Shown here piece after piece: positions 52,638 through 63,298 of a DNA stretch of 64,000 bases. This DNA is from Nitrospira lenta (GTDB lineage Bacteria > Nitrospirota > Nitrospiria > Nitrospirales > Nitrospiraceae), in assembly GCA_945865525.1 (NCBI GenBank), contig CAMBDY010000010.1:1-64000 (forward strand), read 5' to 3'. Under the pieces are notes generated by a model that had not been told where the DNA came from, searched no databases, and saw only the letters and a program-made list of their open reading frames with translations. A program made the translations under genes and the position numbers. Each line of letters starts with the position of its first letter. Position 1 is the first letter of the stretch.

Positions 52638-53258
52638 TCAGTGGTGCTTGATCGCAATCCGCTCAAGAATGTTCGCGACATCTTCGCAGCGGTCAGTTCC
52701 CGCCTCGAAGTTCTCGTAAATTTCTTTCCACTTGAGCACCGCGATCGGATCGGTTTCTTTTTCAAAGAGGGCCGAGATCGCATCGCGGGAGACTCGGTCT
52801 GACTCATTCTCTAGACTGTTCACGCGCACGCTGCAGTCCTTCAACGCGGGATGCGCACCCCCCAACTGATCCACTCCGCTCCCCACGGCCACAGACGCCT
52901 GATACAGGATATCCGCGAGCTTGATTGCCATCGGGGTCGGCTGCGTCACTTTGTATAACACGAAGCGGTCGGCGATCGCCTCCGTGACATCCAGAATGTC
53001 GTCGAGGGCGCTCGCCAAATCGTGAATATCTTCCCGATCGATCGGCGTAATAAAGGTCCGGTTCAGGCGAACCACAATGTCATGCGTGATGCCATCGCCA
53101 ACATGCTCGACGTCCTTGATCTTCTTGGCCTGATCGACGGGAGACCGGAAGTCTTCCATCATCACCTTGAGAAGACGGCTCCCCTCAATCATATTATGTG
53201 CGGCCTGCTTGAACAACTTAAAGAAGGCCTCTTCTCGAGGGATCAATCCAAATAACAT
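52638..53258 (-). CDS. DUF47/PhoU-like phosphate transport regulator
   Basis: 206 residues, helical. It matches the DUF47 family of PhoU-like proteins that are usually encoded next to PiT transporters: IPREEAFFKLFKQAAHN, KIKDVEHVGDGITHDIVVRLNRTFITPIDREDIHDLASALDDILDVTEAI, and a C-terminal KWKEIYENFEAGTDRCEDVANILERI. Metal-binding E/DxxxD motifs are visible (EHVGD, DRCED). It probably controls the activity of the adjacent PiT transporter. Confidence 0.9.
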   Translation of the reverse strand: MLFGLIPREEAFFKLFKQAAHNMIEGSRLLKVMMEDFRSPVDQAKKIKDVEHVGDGITHDIVVRLNRTFITPIDREDIHDLASALDDILDVTEAIADRFVLYKVTQPTPMAIKLADILYQASVAVGSGVDQLGGAHPALKDCSVRVNSLENESDRVSRDAISALFEKETDPIAVLKWKEIYENFEAGTDRCEDVANILERIAIKHH

Positions 53259-53337
53259 CGCGACACTCCTCGGTTCAGATACAATGAGCTTTGCACGCCG
53301 ACGGACAACGGTCTGCCTACCGCGCCGCCACCGACTT

Positions 53338-54330
53338 TTACCAGCGAACCAATCCTGCCGCCCACGTTACGCCTCCGCCAAAACTGCCCAAAAGGACCAT
53401 GTCGTTAGGTGAAATTTTTCCCGAACGAACGACATCATCAAGCGCGATCGGCAAGGAGGCCGACGAGGTATTCCCGTAGCGACCGATCACGGAACTGACT
53501 CGTTCCGGCAAGACCCCCAGCCGCTTCGTGAGCTGACCGAGAATCCGCCCGTTGGCTTGATGCAAAACTAGTTGCGCAAGATCTTGCAGATCGACACCGA
53601 ACTCTTTGACAATCCCCTGAATCGCCTGCTCCAGCCGCTTGACGGCCAAACGAAATAGTGGTGTCCCCTGCATCCGTAACGTATGACACCTTCTCGCAAC
53701 CGTTTCCGCCGTCGTTGGCAGCCGTGAGCCACCAGCGGGAATCGTAATCAAACCATGCTGCGACCCGTCTGCATAGAGGCGAAGCCCCAAGAGGCCACGC
53801 CCAGCCGAGCCGGTCTCCGGCTCACCCCGCAAGACCACCGCGCCGGCTCCATCACCGAACAAGAGGACCGTATCGCCATCAGCGGGATCGAGGGACCGGG
53901 ATTTCACCTCTGCCGCCACCACCAAACATGTCTCAATCTGACCGCTCCGAATCATCGCATCAGCCATCGAGAGCGCATAGAGAAAGCCCGAGCAGGACGC
54001 CGCCACGTCGAAGGCGGGAATCGTCGCACAACCGAGCATGCGCTGCACATGGCAGGCGGTAGAAGGAAAGACTGAATCGGGAGAGGTCGTCGAGAGCACG
54101 ATTGCCCCCAGCTCCGACACCGGAAGCCCCGCCGCCTCCAGCGCCTGCCTAGCCGCCTCCACCGCAAGATCGGACGAGGCTTGCGAGGCCGCAGCCCAGC
54201 GCCGCTCCTCAATCCCTGTTAGACGAAAGACGTCGGCCGGGTCGAGGCCTAACGTAGCCCCTACCTCGCAATTCGACACCACTCGTTCCGGAAGGTACGA
54301 GCCAGTCCCAATAATCTTTGTCCGTATCAT
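53338..54330 (-). CDS. fabH: 3-oxoacyl-ACP synthase III (FabH)
   Basis: 330 residues. The Cys-His-Asn triad is visible: FDVAASCSGFLYAL (Cys near 112), QLVLHQANGRIL (His near 255) and RYGNTSSASLPIAL (Asn near 285). The N-terminal IIGTGSYLPERVVSN and the C-terminal GGGVTWAAGLVRW end fit. It starts fatty acid synthesis by condensing acetyl-CoA with malonyl-ACP. No other fatty-acid synthesis gene is adjacent; the gene leads into the DUF47-pit pair on the same strand. Confidence 0.93.
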   Translation of the reverse strand: MIRTKIIGTGSYLPERVVSNCEVGATLGLDPADVFRLTGIEERRWAAASQASSDLAVEAARQALEAAGLPVSELGAIVLSTTSPDSVFPSTACHVQRMLGCATIPAFDVAASCSGFLYALSMADAMIRSGQIETCLVVAAEVKSRSLDPADGDTVLLFGDGAGAVVLRGEPETGSAGRGLLGLRLYADGSQHGLITIPAGGSRLPTTAETVARRCHTLRMQGTPLFRLAVKRLEQAIQGIVKEFGVDLQDLAQLVLHQANGRILGQLTKRLGVLPERVSSVIGRYGNTSSASLPIALDDVVRSGKISPNDMVLLGSFGGGVTWAAGLVRW

Positions 54331-54371
54331 AGGTCTGACTACTATTATGCGCTTGTAACAATGTCGGCGGG

Positions 54372-54400
54372 ATTATAAGTCTCGGTGCCATAAGGGTCAA
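54372..54400 (-). promoter_or_regulatory. Promoter of fabH
   Basis: On the minus strand TTGACC (plus 54395-54400) and a perfect TATAAT (plus 54372-54377) are separated by exactly 17 bases. Transcription would start near 54366, 36 bases before the ATG. Confidence 0.7.
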
Positions 54401-54456
54401 CTCATCGGCTCACATCATTGCATTCAACTCACGCTCCTGTTACATTTTCCCGAGTA

Positions 54457-55446
54457 ATGGCATGTTTCCCCCCCCTACTGACCTCTCTTTCACGCCGCGC
54501 AACAGCCCTTAGCCTGTGCGCGCTAGCCTTTTGCGTCATCACCGCCTGCTCCAGCACACCCGCGGCACCAGATGCGGCAAAGAAAGCTCTAAGCGGCACG
54601 GACGAACAGATCTTCCTGGGCGATACGATTGAAAAGAACTACGATCCCAACGTCATCATGAAGCGGGGTGAAGCCTTCTTTGAAAAAGAAGAATACACGG
54701 AAGCAATCACCGAGTATAACCACTTTCTCGACCTCCATCGCACCCATGCCCTCGCCCCCTATGCCGCATTCCGGATCGGAGAAAGCCAGATGAAACGGGG
54801 CAAGGGATTCGACCATGAACCAGAGCCTGTCCACAAGGCCATCGAAGCTTTTGAAAAGCTACGGAAAGATTTCAAGGGAAGCAAGTACGACGGCCAAGCA
54901 CTTGAAAAAATTCAGGAGTGCCACGACCTTCTGGCGCAGATGTCTTTCTTCGTGGGCGAATTCTACTATCGACGGGGCGCCTATCTGGCCTCTGTAAGTC
55001 GTTTTGAACAGATCATGAAGCTGTACCCAGACAAAGCCGTTGCGCCGGGCGCCCTATACTTTCTTGCGCTCAACTACCATGATTTGGGCTCAGACGATTG
55101 GGCTCGTCAATACTTAGCCCTGTTGGAAAAAAAATATCCTGGCAGTAAATACTCCCCCGAAGGGGCCACCCTGCTCGCGAAAATCAACGGACAAACATCC
55201 TCGACCTTACTCGCCAAAGGGGCCGAGCTGCTCGCGAAAATCAGCGGACGAAAATCCACGACGCTACCAGCCAAACAGACCGAAGCAGCATCCGCCTCGA
55301 ATACGCAACCGACGTTGCCATCGAACAATCCATCAGGTCTAGCGTCGGGGCTCATCCCCTCCGTCACCACCAACTCGCTCCGTCTTTCCTCCGCTACGGT
55401 ATTAGGCCAATCGTTCGTGATGTGCCGCCTCGGCGCCTGGTGCTGA
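54457..55446 (+). CDS. bamD: BamD-like outer-membrane assembly lipoprotein
   Basis: 329 residues from the ATG at 54457. The signal ends in a lipobox (VITACSS). TPR-like repeats of the BamD type follow: RGEAFFEKEEYTEAITEYNHFLDLHRTHALAPYAAFRIGESQMKRGKGFDHEPEP, QMSFFVGEFYYRRGAYLASVSRFEQIMKLYPDKAVAPGALYFLALNYHDLG. BamD is part of the BAM complex that folds outer-membrane proteins. After the last TPR (about 230) there is a non-homologous tail of about 90 residues with a tandem duplication. Ribosome-binding sequence is poor. Confidence 0.82.
   Translation: MACFPPLLTSLSRRATALSLCALAFCVITACSSTPAAPDAAKKALSGTDEQIFLGDTIEKNYDPNVIMKRGEAFFEKEEYTEAITEYNHFLDLHRTHALAPYAAFRIGESQMKRGKGFDHEPEPVHKAIEAFEKLRKDFKGSKYDGQALEKIQECHDLLAQMSFFVGEFYYRRGAYLASVSRFEQIMKLYPDKAVAPGALYFLALNYHDLGSDDWARQYLALLEKKYPGSKYSPEGATLLAKINGQTSSTLLAKGAELLAKISGRKSTTLPAKQTEAASASNTQPTLPSNNPSGLASGLIPSVTTNSLRLSSATVLGQSFVMCRLGAWC
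55161..55274 (+). repeat. 57-base in-frame tandem duplication in the bamD tail
   Basis: Two copies of a 57-base (19-codon) unit, 55161-55217 and 55218-55274. Both begin aggggcc and share ctgctcgcgaaaatca 57 bases apart (55171 and 55228); they diverge toward the 3' end. The repeated peptide core is LLAKI-G-(Q/R)-(T/K)-S. It lies outside the TPR region. Confidence 0.75.
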
Positions 55447-55689
55447 TCTCCAATCGGCAATACAGCTCTTAGCTATTAGCTTTTCAGAGGCTGACGGCGA
55501 AAGGCGGGTTGTTGATCCCTGGCAGAAGGCTCAAAACGTTCCTCCAGCCATCCAGACGACGTGAAAAGTGAACGATTGCGGAGAAGAGACGGCCAACATT
55601 CCCATGTTGCACTTTCGACGCCTTACATTTCACGGCTCTTAAGAGCGGGCCGAGAACAAAACTGGTGGACGGTTTCGGTATCCTGCCGA

Positions 55690-56436
55690 CTACTGGCCGA
55701 GGTACCAGCCCACCCCATGCTGCTCTAAGAAACTGGTAATCATTGTAAGCGTATTGGCGTAAATCATGATACCCACCACGATCAGCAAGACTCCGCTCAC
55801 AGTGGATACGCCCCACAAATACACACGCGCTTGCTTGAAATAGGCAAGGAAACGATCCACTCCCAGGGCTGTCAGAAACAACGGCAATCCCAAGCCCAAC
55901 GAATAACTCGTCAGCAACAGGACTCCGTTGAGCATCGAATCGGTCGTACTGGCATACAATAAGATCGTGCCGAGTACCGGTCCGACGCAGGGTGTCCAGC
56001 CAGCGGCGAACGCCACCCCGATCAGGAACGACCCCACATAGCCAACCGGCCGGCTCCTAAATTGAAAACGATGCTCCATTTTCAGAAAGCTAATATTCAG
56101 AACTCCCAGGAGGTAGAGCCCGAAGACGATGATCAGGATGCCGCCAATTCGGCGAAGGTGATCCTGATAGGTGATCAGCGCCTGGCCGATGAAGCTCGCC
56201 GACGCCCCAAAGGACACAAACACGGCAGTAAACCCTGCGATGAACAGCAGCGCGTTGACGATGATCGATTTCTTAAACTTCGACCGCACCGTCGCATCAG
56301 TAAGTTGTTCGATCGACAGTCCCGTGATGTAGGAAATATAAGAAGGCACCAGCGGAAGCACACAGGGGGACACGAACGAGAGGAGACCGGCCGAAAAGGC
56401 CGCAACAAGAGAAATGTTCGTGATCGATTGCGACAT
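55690..56436 (-). CDS. ccdA: Thiol-disulfide interchange membrane protein CcdA
   Basis: 248 residues, six membrane helices. The two redox-active cysteines are in LLSFVSPCVLPLVPSY (helix 1) and FAAGWTPCVGPVLG (helix 4), the CcdA/DsbD-core pattern. CcdA passes electrons from cytoplasmic thioredoxin to periplasmic ResA-type proteins, which reduce apocytochrome c. It lies 30 bases downstream of a TlpA/ResA gene on the same strand and ends the cytochrome c maturation operon. The 240 bases downstream (55447-55689) hold no gene. Confidence 0.92.
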   Translation of the reverse strand: MSQSITNISLVAAFSAGLLSFVSPCVLPLVPSYISYITGLSIEQLTDATVRSKFKKSIIVNALLFIAGFTAVFVSFGASASFIGQALITYQDHLRRIGGILIIVFGLYLLGVLNISFLKMEHRFQFRSRPVGYVGSFLIGVAFAAGWTPCVGPVLGTILLYASTTDSMLNGVLLLTSYSLGLGLPLFLTALGVDRFLAYFKQARVYLWGVSTVSGVLLIVVGIMIYANTLTMITSFLEQHGVGWYLGQ

Positions 56437-56466
56437 GGCAAATCAGGATGATATGAACGATCCGGA

Positions 56467-57006
56467 CTAGGACTTCATCAACTGCTGCACTAGCTGATGT
56501 GCTTCCGTCGCACCCCAGTCGCGCGCACCGAAAATCTGGTGGCGGACGACTCCCTGTCGATCCACCATGAAAGTCATCGGGAGGGCCCTCGCCCCATAGG
56601 TCAATCCCACGCGATAGTCGGCATCGTGAAGAATGGGAAAAGTCAAACGGTTCTCTTGCTGAAACGGCCGAGTGATCGCGGCCCCTTGTGTATCCGTTGA
56701 TACGGCAAGAATTTCAAAATCCTTCCGAGAAAATGCCTGATATAGTTTTTCCATCTCCGGCATCTCTACTCGGCAGGGACCGCACCAGGTCGCCCAAAAA
56801 TTCAGCAGCACAACTTTGCCGCGCAAGTCCGACAGCGCCACTTGACGTCCGTTCAAGTCGCGAAGCTGAAAATTCGGCGCGAGTTCTCCTACCCTAACGA
56901 CCGCACGCTTGGCCACCAGCAGGCGATCAGACGCCATGGCACTCCCCATCGCCACCAGCGCAACCACGAGACAGAAGACTGTGCCCGCAATGGCCCGCTT
57001 CGTCAT
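56467..57006 (-). CDS. TlpA/ResA-like thioredoxin
   Basis: 179 residues. A signal peptide ([13 protein letters not shown]) precedes a thioredoxin-fold domain with the active site ATWCGPCR (about residue 74) and the cis-Pro in [11 protein letters not shown]. Like ResA, it would act in the periplasm to reduce heme-binding cysteines of apocytochromes. Its ATG overlaps the stop of the upstream paralogue (ATGA), so the two thioredoxins are co-translated. The two copies differ in active-site dipeptide (GP here, KP in the other). Confidence 0.88.
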   Translation of the reverse strand: MTKRAIAGTVFCLVVALVAMGSAMASDRLLVAKRAVVRVGELAPNFQLRDLNGRQVALSDLRGKVVLLNFWATWCGPCRVEMPEMEKLYQAFSRKDFEILAVSTDTQGAAITRPFQQENRLTFPILHDADYRVGLTYGARALPMTFMVDRQGVVRHQIFGARDWGATEAHQLVQQLMKS

Positions 57007-57632
57007 CCTCTCCCCACTCCACGATCCAAAGAATGTACGTCGGCTGCCTTGGGCGTCACATTCAGCAACTTAGTCAAGATCTCCAAACTATCGAGCCTCG
57101 TCCAATCCCGCGGCCCGATAACGATCTCGCGGATGACGCCTTCCCGATCGATGATGAAGGTTTCCGGGACACCCATGCGCTTGTAGGGCTTGTCGGTTTT
57201 TCCCCAGGAATCAATCAGCACGGGAAAGGTCAGGTTCATACCCTTGATGAAGGGAGGAATATCCTTGGTCGTCGTCACACGATCGATACTGACTGCCAGA
57301 ATCACCAACCCATCCTTGTCAAAATTCTTGTGGAGCACTTCCATCGAGGGCATTTCTTCGCGACAAGGCTTGCACCAAGTCGCCCAAAAATTCAGAAAGA
57401 CCACCTTGCCTCGGAAATCCGAGAGCTGCTGTGGCTTGTCATTTAGATCGGTGAGGACGAAGTCCGGCGCCTGCTTCCCCACGGCCAGCAGGTCATATTT
57501 GGCGCTCTGCATCCAGACAATGCTAAAAACCACGGCAAGAATGACGGTGCCGGCCAAGAGGATGGCCGTGCGGGACGAGCTCTGCTCGCCCGCCTTACCG
57601 TTCACGCTGGGCTCGGACTCATGCATAGGCAT
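57003..57632 (-). CDS. resA: ResA-like membrane-anchored thioredoxin
   Basis: 209 residues. An uncleaved N-terminal anchor (AILLAGTVILAVVFSIVW) is followed by a ResA-type domain: [48 protein letters not shown], with cis-Pro near VPETFIID. It reduces apocytochrome c in the periplasm, with electrons from CcdA. The gene overlaps the CcsA/ResC stop by 14 bases. A second internal ATG at 57626 is an equally likely start. The C-terminal 20 residues (TPKAADVHSLDRG) are an unusual extension. Confidence 0.88.
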   Translation of the reverse strand: MPMHESEPSVNGKAGEQSSSRTAILLAGTVILAVVFSIVWMQSAKYDLLAVGKQAPDFVLTDLNDKPQQLSDFRGKVVFLNFWATWCKPCREEMPSMEVLHKNFDKDGLVILAVSIDRVTTTKDIPPFIKGMNLTFPVLIDSWGKTDKPYKRMGVPETFIIDREGVIREIVIGPRDWTRLDSLEILTKLLNVTPKAADVHSLDRGVGRG

Positions 57633-58533
57633 GAAGGCCTGAGAGCAAGAAGTTCACGCCCCAGAAGCAGAAGATCACCATCAAGAAACCAAAGACCGCA
57701 TAAATGGCGGCACGGTGGCCTTCCCATCCGCGCGTCATCCTGGCATGGATGTAGGCGCCGTAAATCAACCAGACAATCAGCGACCAAGTCTCTTTCGGGT
57801 CCCAGCTCCAGTAACCACCCCAGGCATAGTTGGCCCACATGGCCCCGAGGATAATGCCGAAGGCTAGCAAGGGGAAGCCGATCGTGATCGCTTTGTAGCC
57901 CAGCTCGTCAATGGTTTCAAGATCAGGGAAGGCCGCATAGAAACGGGAGGTGCTACCCCGCCGCTCTGCCCGTTCCTTAAAGAGATACATCACACCTAAC
58001 CCGCCGGCCATCGCAAAGGCCGCATAGCTGGTCAACGTGATCGACACATGGATATAAATCCAGTAACTATTGAGCGCCGGCACAAGAGGCTCCGCCGTCT
58101 GATACCGGTAAGGCAACAGAGACGCCGCGCCCATGGCAATGAACCCGATACCCACCACGAAGGCGCCAATCGCTTTAATCTTGTAGCGCAGTTCCAACAG
58201 CACATAGCCCAAGATGATCGCCCAAGACACATAGGCCATGGCTTCGAACTGGTTCGACCAGGGGGCAAAGGTTCCGGAGGTCTGCATCCGCTCGAAGGCG
58301 CGCATAAACAAGGCGCCCGTATTGACGATCCATCCGAACACCGTAATCAGAGTAGCGGTCTGGCCCAATTGCATGGCCCAGGCTCCGTCTCGTTCATCGA
58401 AGTTGCCCGCCGAATGGCCAGCAGGGGCCAAGGTCATGATCGGACGGCGCGCGAAGAGATACGCGATGTAGAGGGTCAAGGCGGCAAGATAGAGCCAAAA
58501 CGTCATGTCGAACAGAAATAAAGATCGGACCAT
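57619..58533 (-). CDS. ccsA: Cytochrome c assembly protein CcsA/ResC
   Basis: 304 residues, eight membrane segments. The conserved tryptophan-rich heme-handling loop is WANYAWGGYWSWDPKETWSLIVWLIYGAYIHAR, and heme-ligand histidines are seen in IYIHVSITLTSYAAF and MTRGWEGHRAAIY. Together with ResB it forms the system II heme lyase that attaches heme to CxxCH motifs. GGAGG lies 5 bases before the ATG at 58533; ATG at 58536 is 2 bases from it and less favoured. Confidence 0.92.
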   Translation of the reverse strand: MVRSLFLFDMTFWLYLAALTLYIAYLFARRPIMTLAPAGHSAGNFDERDGAWAMQLGQTATLITVFGWIVNTGALFMRAFERMQTSGTFAPWSNQFEAMAYVSWAIILGYVLLELRYKIKAIGAFVVGIGFIAMGAASLLPYRYQTAEPLVPALNSYWIYIHVSITLTSYAAFAMAGGLGVMYLFKERAERRGSTSRFYAAFPDLETIDELGYKAITIGFPLLAFGIILGAMWANYAWGGYWSWDPKETWSLIVWLIYGAYIHARMTRGWEGHRAAIYAVFGFLMVIFCFWGVNFLLSGLHAYA

Positions 58534-58612
58534 CATGTCCTCCGTCGAGCAGTTGAGGCCAATGTGACTACTGCTATCATACTCACTATATGACCGGTTT
58601 GGCTACCAGGCC

Positions 58613-60070
58613 TCAAGCCCCGCTGATTCGTGAGGGAGAAGCCGACAAGCGCTGAAGCTTCTCCGTCAGCTTTCGAAATTCCCGCTGGAAATCAATCTGA
58701 CTCTTATGGGTCGTACCGCCGATATAGACCGTCACCCCCTCTGGAGTCGGAAGGATCTTCATCCAGATCCGACGGTGGAAGATAAACGAGGAGAGGGTAA
58801 TGCCCACCACGATCATGGTCGAGCCGGTCCAGACGATATTGATCCCAGGATTTTTGGCAATCTGCAGACCGGTGTACTTCTTCGGCGTATACCCCACTAA
58901 CTCAAACTGGTACTTCGATTCTTTGATATCGAAGAGGTCAGGAAACTGGGCGAAAATCCAGGGCGTCGACTGAACCGCACGCCGCTCATTGACCGCCAAG
59001 CGGATCGCGGGATTCGCATGTTCCACCGTCTTGGAAAAGACTTTTTTCTCAGTCGAATTAAAGGCAAAGTCCGCCACGAAATCCGTCATCGAAAGCTTCA
59101 GGTCGAGCTCAGGAACCGCCTGCTCCCTTCGCCATTCCAGATCGACGGTCCTGAGGATTCGGTCCGTCTCTTTGTCCTTGATATTGATCCGCGCCACTTC
59201 AATCTGCTCCCAGGAGTCCCCGTAGCTAGACTGATAGAACCAGATGCCTTTGTAAACGAGAGGATCGTTGACTGAAATCGTCTTGGTGACGACAGACTGG
59301 CCACCATCAATGACCGTCAACGTACTATTGTAGGACTTCACAGAGCCGTTCTCGTGATAGTCGATCCAGAACTTATCGACCTTGAGATCAAAGTTGCCAC
59401 GTGGAATATGATAGGTCTGTCCTTCAAGGCAAACCCCAAAGTCCTGGAACCCATAGTAGGTGCCGATCAGACCACCGACGATGATGACGGTGGCGCTTAG
59501 ATGGGCCATATGCGCGCCGACGCGACCCAAGACACCCTTCGTCGCGTAGAGGGTCACCTCGCGCGGTTCATTCTTCGCAAGCACCTTATATCCCTTCTCA
59601 ATAAAATGCTGTGCTAGCTCCTGCGCTACGACTTCCTTGCTCCTCGCGATCGAGACCTCGGCCTGCTGCTTCATCCCCTTCACGAAATCTAGCGATACAC
59701 TGACGCGGTCCTGCTGCATCGACCGCCAGACACCAGGGAACCGCTTATAGAAGCACGTGAGGGAGTTAATACAGAGGAGGCCGAGGAGACTGGTAAACCA
59801 CCAGGTATGATAGACGTCAATGAAACCCAGCCGGAGAAACCAGCGATAGGTACTCTCTCCGTATTCCTGAATGTACGATTCCGGTCGTTCATTCTGCTGA
59901 ATCACCGTCCCAATCGTGGCAGTGATAGCAATGAACAGAAAGAGGAACATCGCCAACTTAATTGAGGCAAAAAACTCGACTAGTTCACGGGAGAACTCCT
60001 CCCAACCCAGCCCTGGAGTCGATGATCGTGGACTCTTCTGTTCAGACATCGCGTCCGACTGGCCATTCAT
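58613..60070 (-). CDS. resB: Cytochrome c biogenesis protein ResB
   Basis: 485 residues. ResB (Ccs1) with membrane helices near residues 30-50 (IKLAMFLFLFIAITATIGTVIQ), 80-100 and 180-200, and one at the C-terminal end (STMIVVGITLSSFIFHRRIW). Family motifs: NERPESYIQEYG, GLLCINSLTCFYKR, and a large periplasmic domain with PLVYKGIWFYQSSYGDSW. It partners CcsA. The ATG at 60070 is chosen; a GTG at 60103 and an ATG at 60049 are alternatives. It opens the maturation operon. Confidence 0.88.
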   Translation of the reverse strand: MNGQSDAMSEQKSPRSSTPGLGWEEFSRELVEFFASIKLAMFLFLFIAITATIGTVIQQNERPESYIQEYGESTYRWFLRLGFIDVYHTWWFTSLLGLLCINSLTCFYKRFPGVWRSMQQDRVSVSLDFVKGMKQQAEVSIARSKEVVAQELAQHFIEKGYKVLAKNEPREVTLYATKGVLGRVGAHMAHLSATVIIVGGLIGTYYGFQDFGVCLEGQTYHIPRGNFDLKVDKFWIDYHENGSVKSYNSTLTVIDGGQSVVTKTISVNDPLVYKGIWFYQSSYGDSWEQIEVARINIKDKETDRILRTVDLEWRREQAVPELDLKLSMTDFVADFAFNSTEKKVFSKTVEHANPAIRLAVNERRAVQSTPWIFAQFPDLFDIKESKYQFELVGYTPKKYTGLQIAKNPGINIVWTGSTMIVVGITLSSFIFHRRIWMKILPTPEGVTVYIGGTTHKSQIDFQREFRKLTEKLQRLSASPSRISGA

Positions 60071-60317
60071 CGTGTTGACAGTCCCTTTTTCGTCACGAGA
60101 CACACATGGTCACTATCGACTGGATACAACACCACGGTCTTGCCCATAGCAGGATCATGGTCCCGGGAGACGGGGCCTATCCCAAACGCGCCCCCATGGC
60201 ATCGTAGATAGAGAAGGCGAGGACCGCGGAGCTGCACTTATTTTACAAGGGCCAGAAAAGGGGTGTCAAGCAAACAGCCTGCGGAGACTACTCCACGATT
60301 CCACGGAGTAAAAGAAA

Positions 60318-60347
60318 TAGACAGCCGGAGCCTCGCCATACTAATAT
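60318..60347 (+). promoter_or_regulatory. Candidate promoter of metK
   Basis: TAGACA (60318-60323) and TAATAT (60342-60347) are separated by 18 bases; each matches consensus at about five and four-to-five positions. Transcription would start near 60354, giving a 40-base leader with no room for a large riboswitch. Confidence 0.45.
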
Positions 60348-60393
60348 TGTCTCTGGGTCCATTAATTCTTACTAATTAAGCCTTGAGGAGCTG

Positions 60394-61542
60394 ATGAGAA
60401 ATAACTACCTATTCACGTCAGAGTCCGTAACCGAAGGGCATCCGGACAAAATCGCCGATCAGATCTCCGACGGGATCCTCGACGCAATCATTGCCAAAGA
60501 CAAGTTTGCCCGGGTGGCCTGCGAGACGATGCTGACTACGGGCATTGCCTTCGTGGCCGGCGAAATCTCCACCAAAGCCTATGTCGAAATTCCCGACATT
60601 ATTCGAGAGGTTATCAAGGATGTCGGCTATACCGACGCCGCTTGGGGATTTGACTACCACACCTGTTCCGTCCTCACCGCTATTCACCATCAGTCGAACG
60701 ATATCTCCATGGGGGTCGATTCCGGGGGCGCTGGCGACCAAGGCCTCATGTTCGGCTTTGCCAGCGACGAGACCTCCGAGCTCATGCCCATGCCGATCGT
60801 CCTCGCCCATCGGCTCACCAAGCGATTGGCGGAAGTCAGGAAAAAGAACATCCTGCCCTGGGTCCGCCCAGACGGCAAATCCCAAGTAACTGTGGAATAC
60901 AAGAACGGCAAACCGGTGCGCATCGACACCATCGTCGTCTCTACCCAACATAGCCCTGACGTAACAAATAAGCAGATCACGCGCGACATCATGGAAAAGG
61001 TGATCAAGCCCGTCATGCCAAAAGGGCTCTATGACCCGGCGAGCGTGATCCACCACATCAATCCCACCGGCCGCTTCGTCGTTGGTGGCCCAATGGGCGA
61101 CACCGGACTGACGGGCCGCAAGATCATCGTCGACACCTATGGCGGACACGGCAGCCATGGGGGCGGCTGCTTCTCTGGCAAGGATCCCACGAAGGTGGAC
61201 CGATCTGCGTCGTACATGGCCCGCTACATCGCTAAGAACATCGTCGCAGCTGGGTTGGCGGGAAAGTGCGAAGTGCAGCTCGCCTATGCCATCGGCGTGG
61301 CAGAACCGGTCTCGGTATTGGTCGACCCGATGGGTACGGAACGGGTAGCCGCTGAGAACCTAAACAAGCTTGTGCGGAAGCACTTCCCCATGACCCCACG
61401 CGGCATCATCGAGCACCTCAAGCTCCGCCGGCCGATCTTCAGACAGACCGCCGCCTATGGACACTTCGGCCGAAACGAACCGGATTTCACCTGGGAAAAG
61501 ACCGACAAAGCCAAGCTCTTGCGTAAAGACGCAGGTCTGTAG
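60394..61542 (+). CDS. metK: S-adenosylmethionine synthase MetK
   Basis: 382 residues, full length. Motifs: [20 protein letters not shown] (ATP/methionine site), [75 protein letters not shown]. It makes SAM from methionine and ATP. GAGGAG lies 5 bases before the ATG. The SAM is used by radical SAM enzymes such as HpnH and by methyltransferases whose product SAH is recycled by the following gene. Confidence 0.97.
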   Translation: MRNNYLFTSESVTEGHPDKIADQISDGILDAIIAKDKFARVACETMLTTGIAFVAGEISTKAYVEIPDIIREVIKDVGYTDAAWGFDYHTCSVLTAIHHQSNDISMGVDSGGAGDQGLMFGFASDETSELMPMPIVLAHRLTKRLAEVRKKNILPWVRPDGKSQVTVEYKNGKPVRIDTIVVSTQHSPDVTNKQITRDIMEKVIKPVMPKGLYDPASVIHHINPTGRFVVGGPMGDTGLTGRKIIVDTYGGHGSHGGGCFSGKDPTKVDRSASYMARYIAKNIVAAGLAGKCEVQLAYAIGVAEPVSVLVDPMGTERVAAENLNKLVRKHFPMTPRGIIEHLKLRRPIFRQTAAYGHFGRNEPDFTWEKTDKAKLLRKDAGL

Positions 61543-61593
61543 CCTGCGCCAGACCGATGGCAGGGGGACGGATTGAACACCCCGTCCCCCTGC
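61531..61593 (+). promoter_or_regulatory. Alternative hairpins and a GC-rich hairpin between metK and ahcY
   Basis: Three inverted repeats. GCAGG (61531-61535)/CCTGC (61543-61547) and GGTCTG (61534-61539)/CAGACC (61550-61555) share bases and are mutually exclusive. A perfect 12-base-pair stem follows: gcagggggacgg (61560-61571) with 61582-61593, loop 10 bases, no T-run. It could be an RNA-stability or attenuation element. Confidence 0.5.
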
Positions 61594-61602
61594 TCCCCCT
61601 GA

Positions 61603-62904
<1,302 letters not shown>

Positions 62905-63000
62905 CAGGAATACTGAAAGTGTCCTTAGCGGCGTTCTCACTTCACGAAGAGGCCAACGCACCAAGCCCTACGCCGCACCGCTTGGCTCGCCGTGGCCTTG

Positions 63001-63153
63001 ATGAAGGGAGTTTTGAGTATCCTGTCGGTATTTAAGCCACAGTATCACTCGGAGCGGGGCGTTCCTATCCCTATCGTCCGTGAGATTCTGCCGATGGCCG
63101 TGAGCTATGCCATTGGGTTAGCAGCGAAGCAAATCTTGGGAATTCCAGTCTAG
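63001..63153 (+). CDS. Possible small protein downstream of ahcY
   Basis: A 50-residue frame (MKGVLSILSVFKPQYH... ending AAKQILGIPV) inside the 394-base gap between ahcY and the radical SAM gene. Two hydrophobic amphipathic stretches (GVLSILSVF and AVSYAIGLAAKQILGI) could be short helices. There is no clear ribosome-binding site, the frame is also open upstream to 62929, and no family is recognised. It may be a gene remnant. Nothing else was seen in the gap 62905-63298. Confidence 0.25.
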   Translation: MKGVLSILSVFKPQYHSERGVPIPIVREILPMAVSYAIGLAAKQILGIPV

Positions 63154-63298
63154 CAGGAGCGACAACTTGCAGGATGCTCAAAAATTCCATCCAGCAAGAC
63201 CCCAAGCGGAGCAAGCAGCGGAGGTACATCCCTCAATCACGCGTTGAGAATGTTTGTCCGCTAGGAACGATGCTGACAGACCGTTTCAGAATTCTACG

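Noticed and set aside
60110..60393. Possible SAM or SAH riboswitch upstream of metK.
   Set aside because: No conserved core of a SAM or SAH riboswitch was recognised, and the likely promoter at 60318-60347 leaves only about 40 bases of leader.
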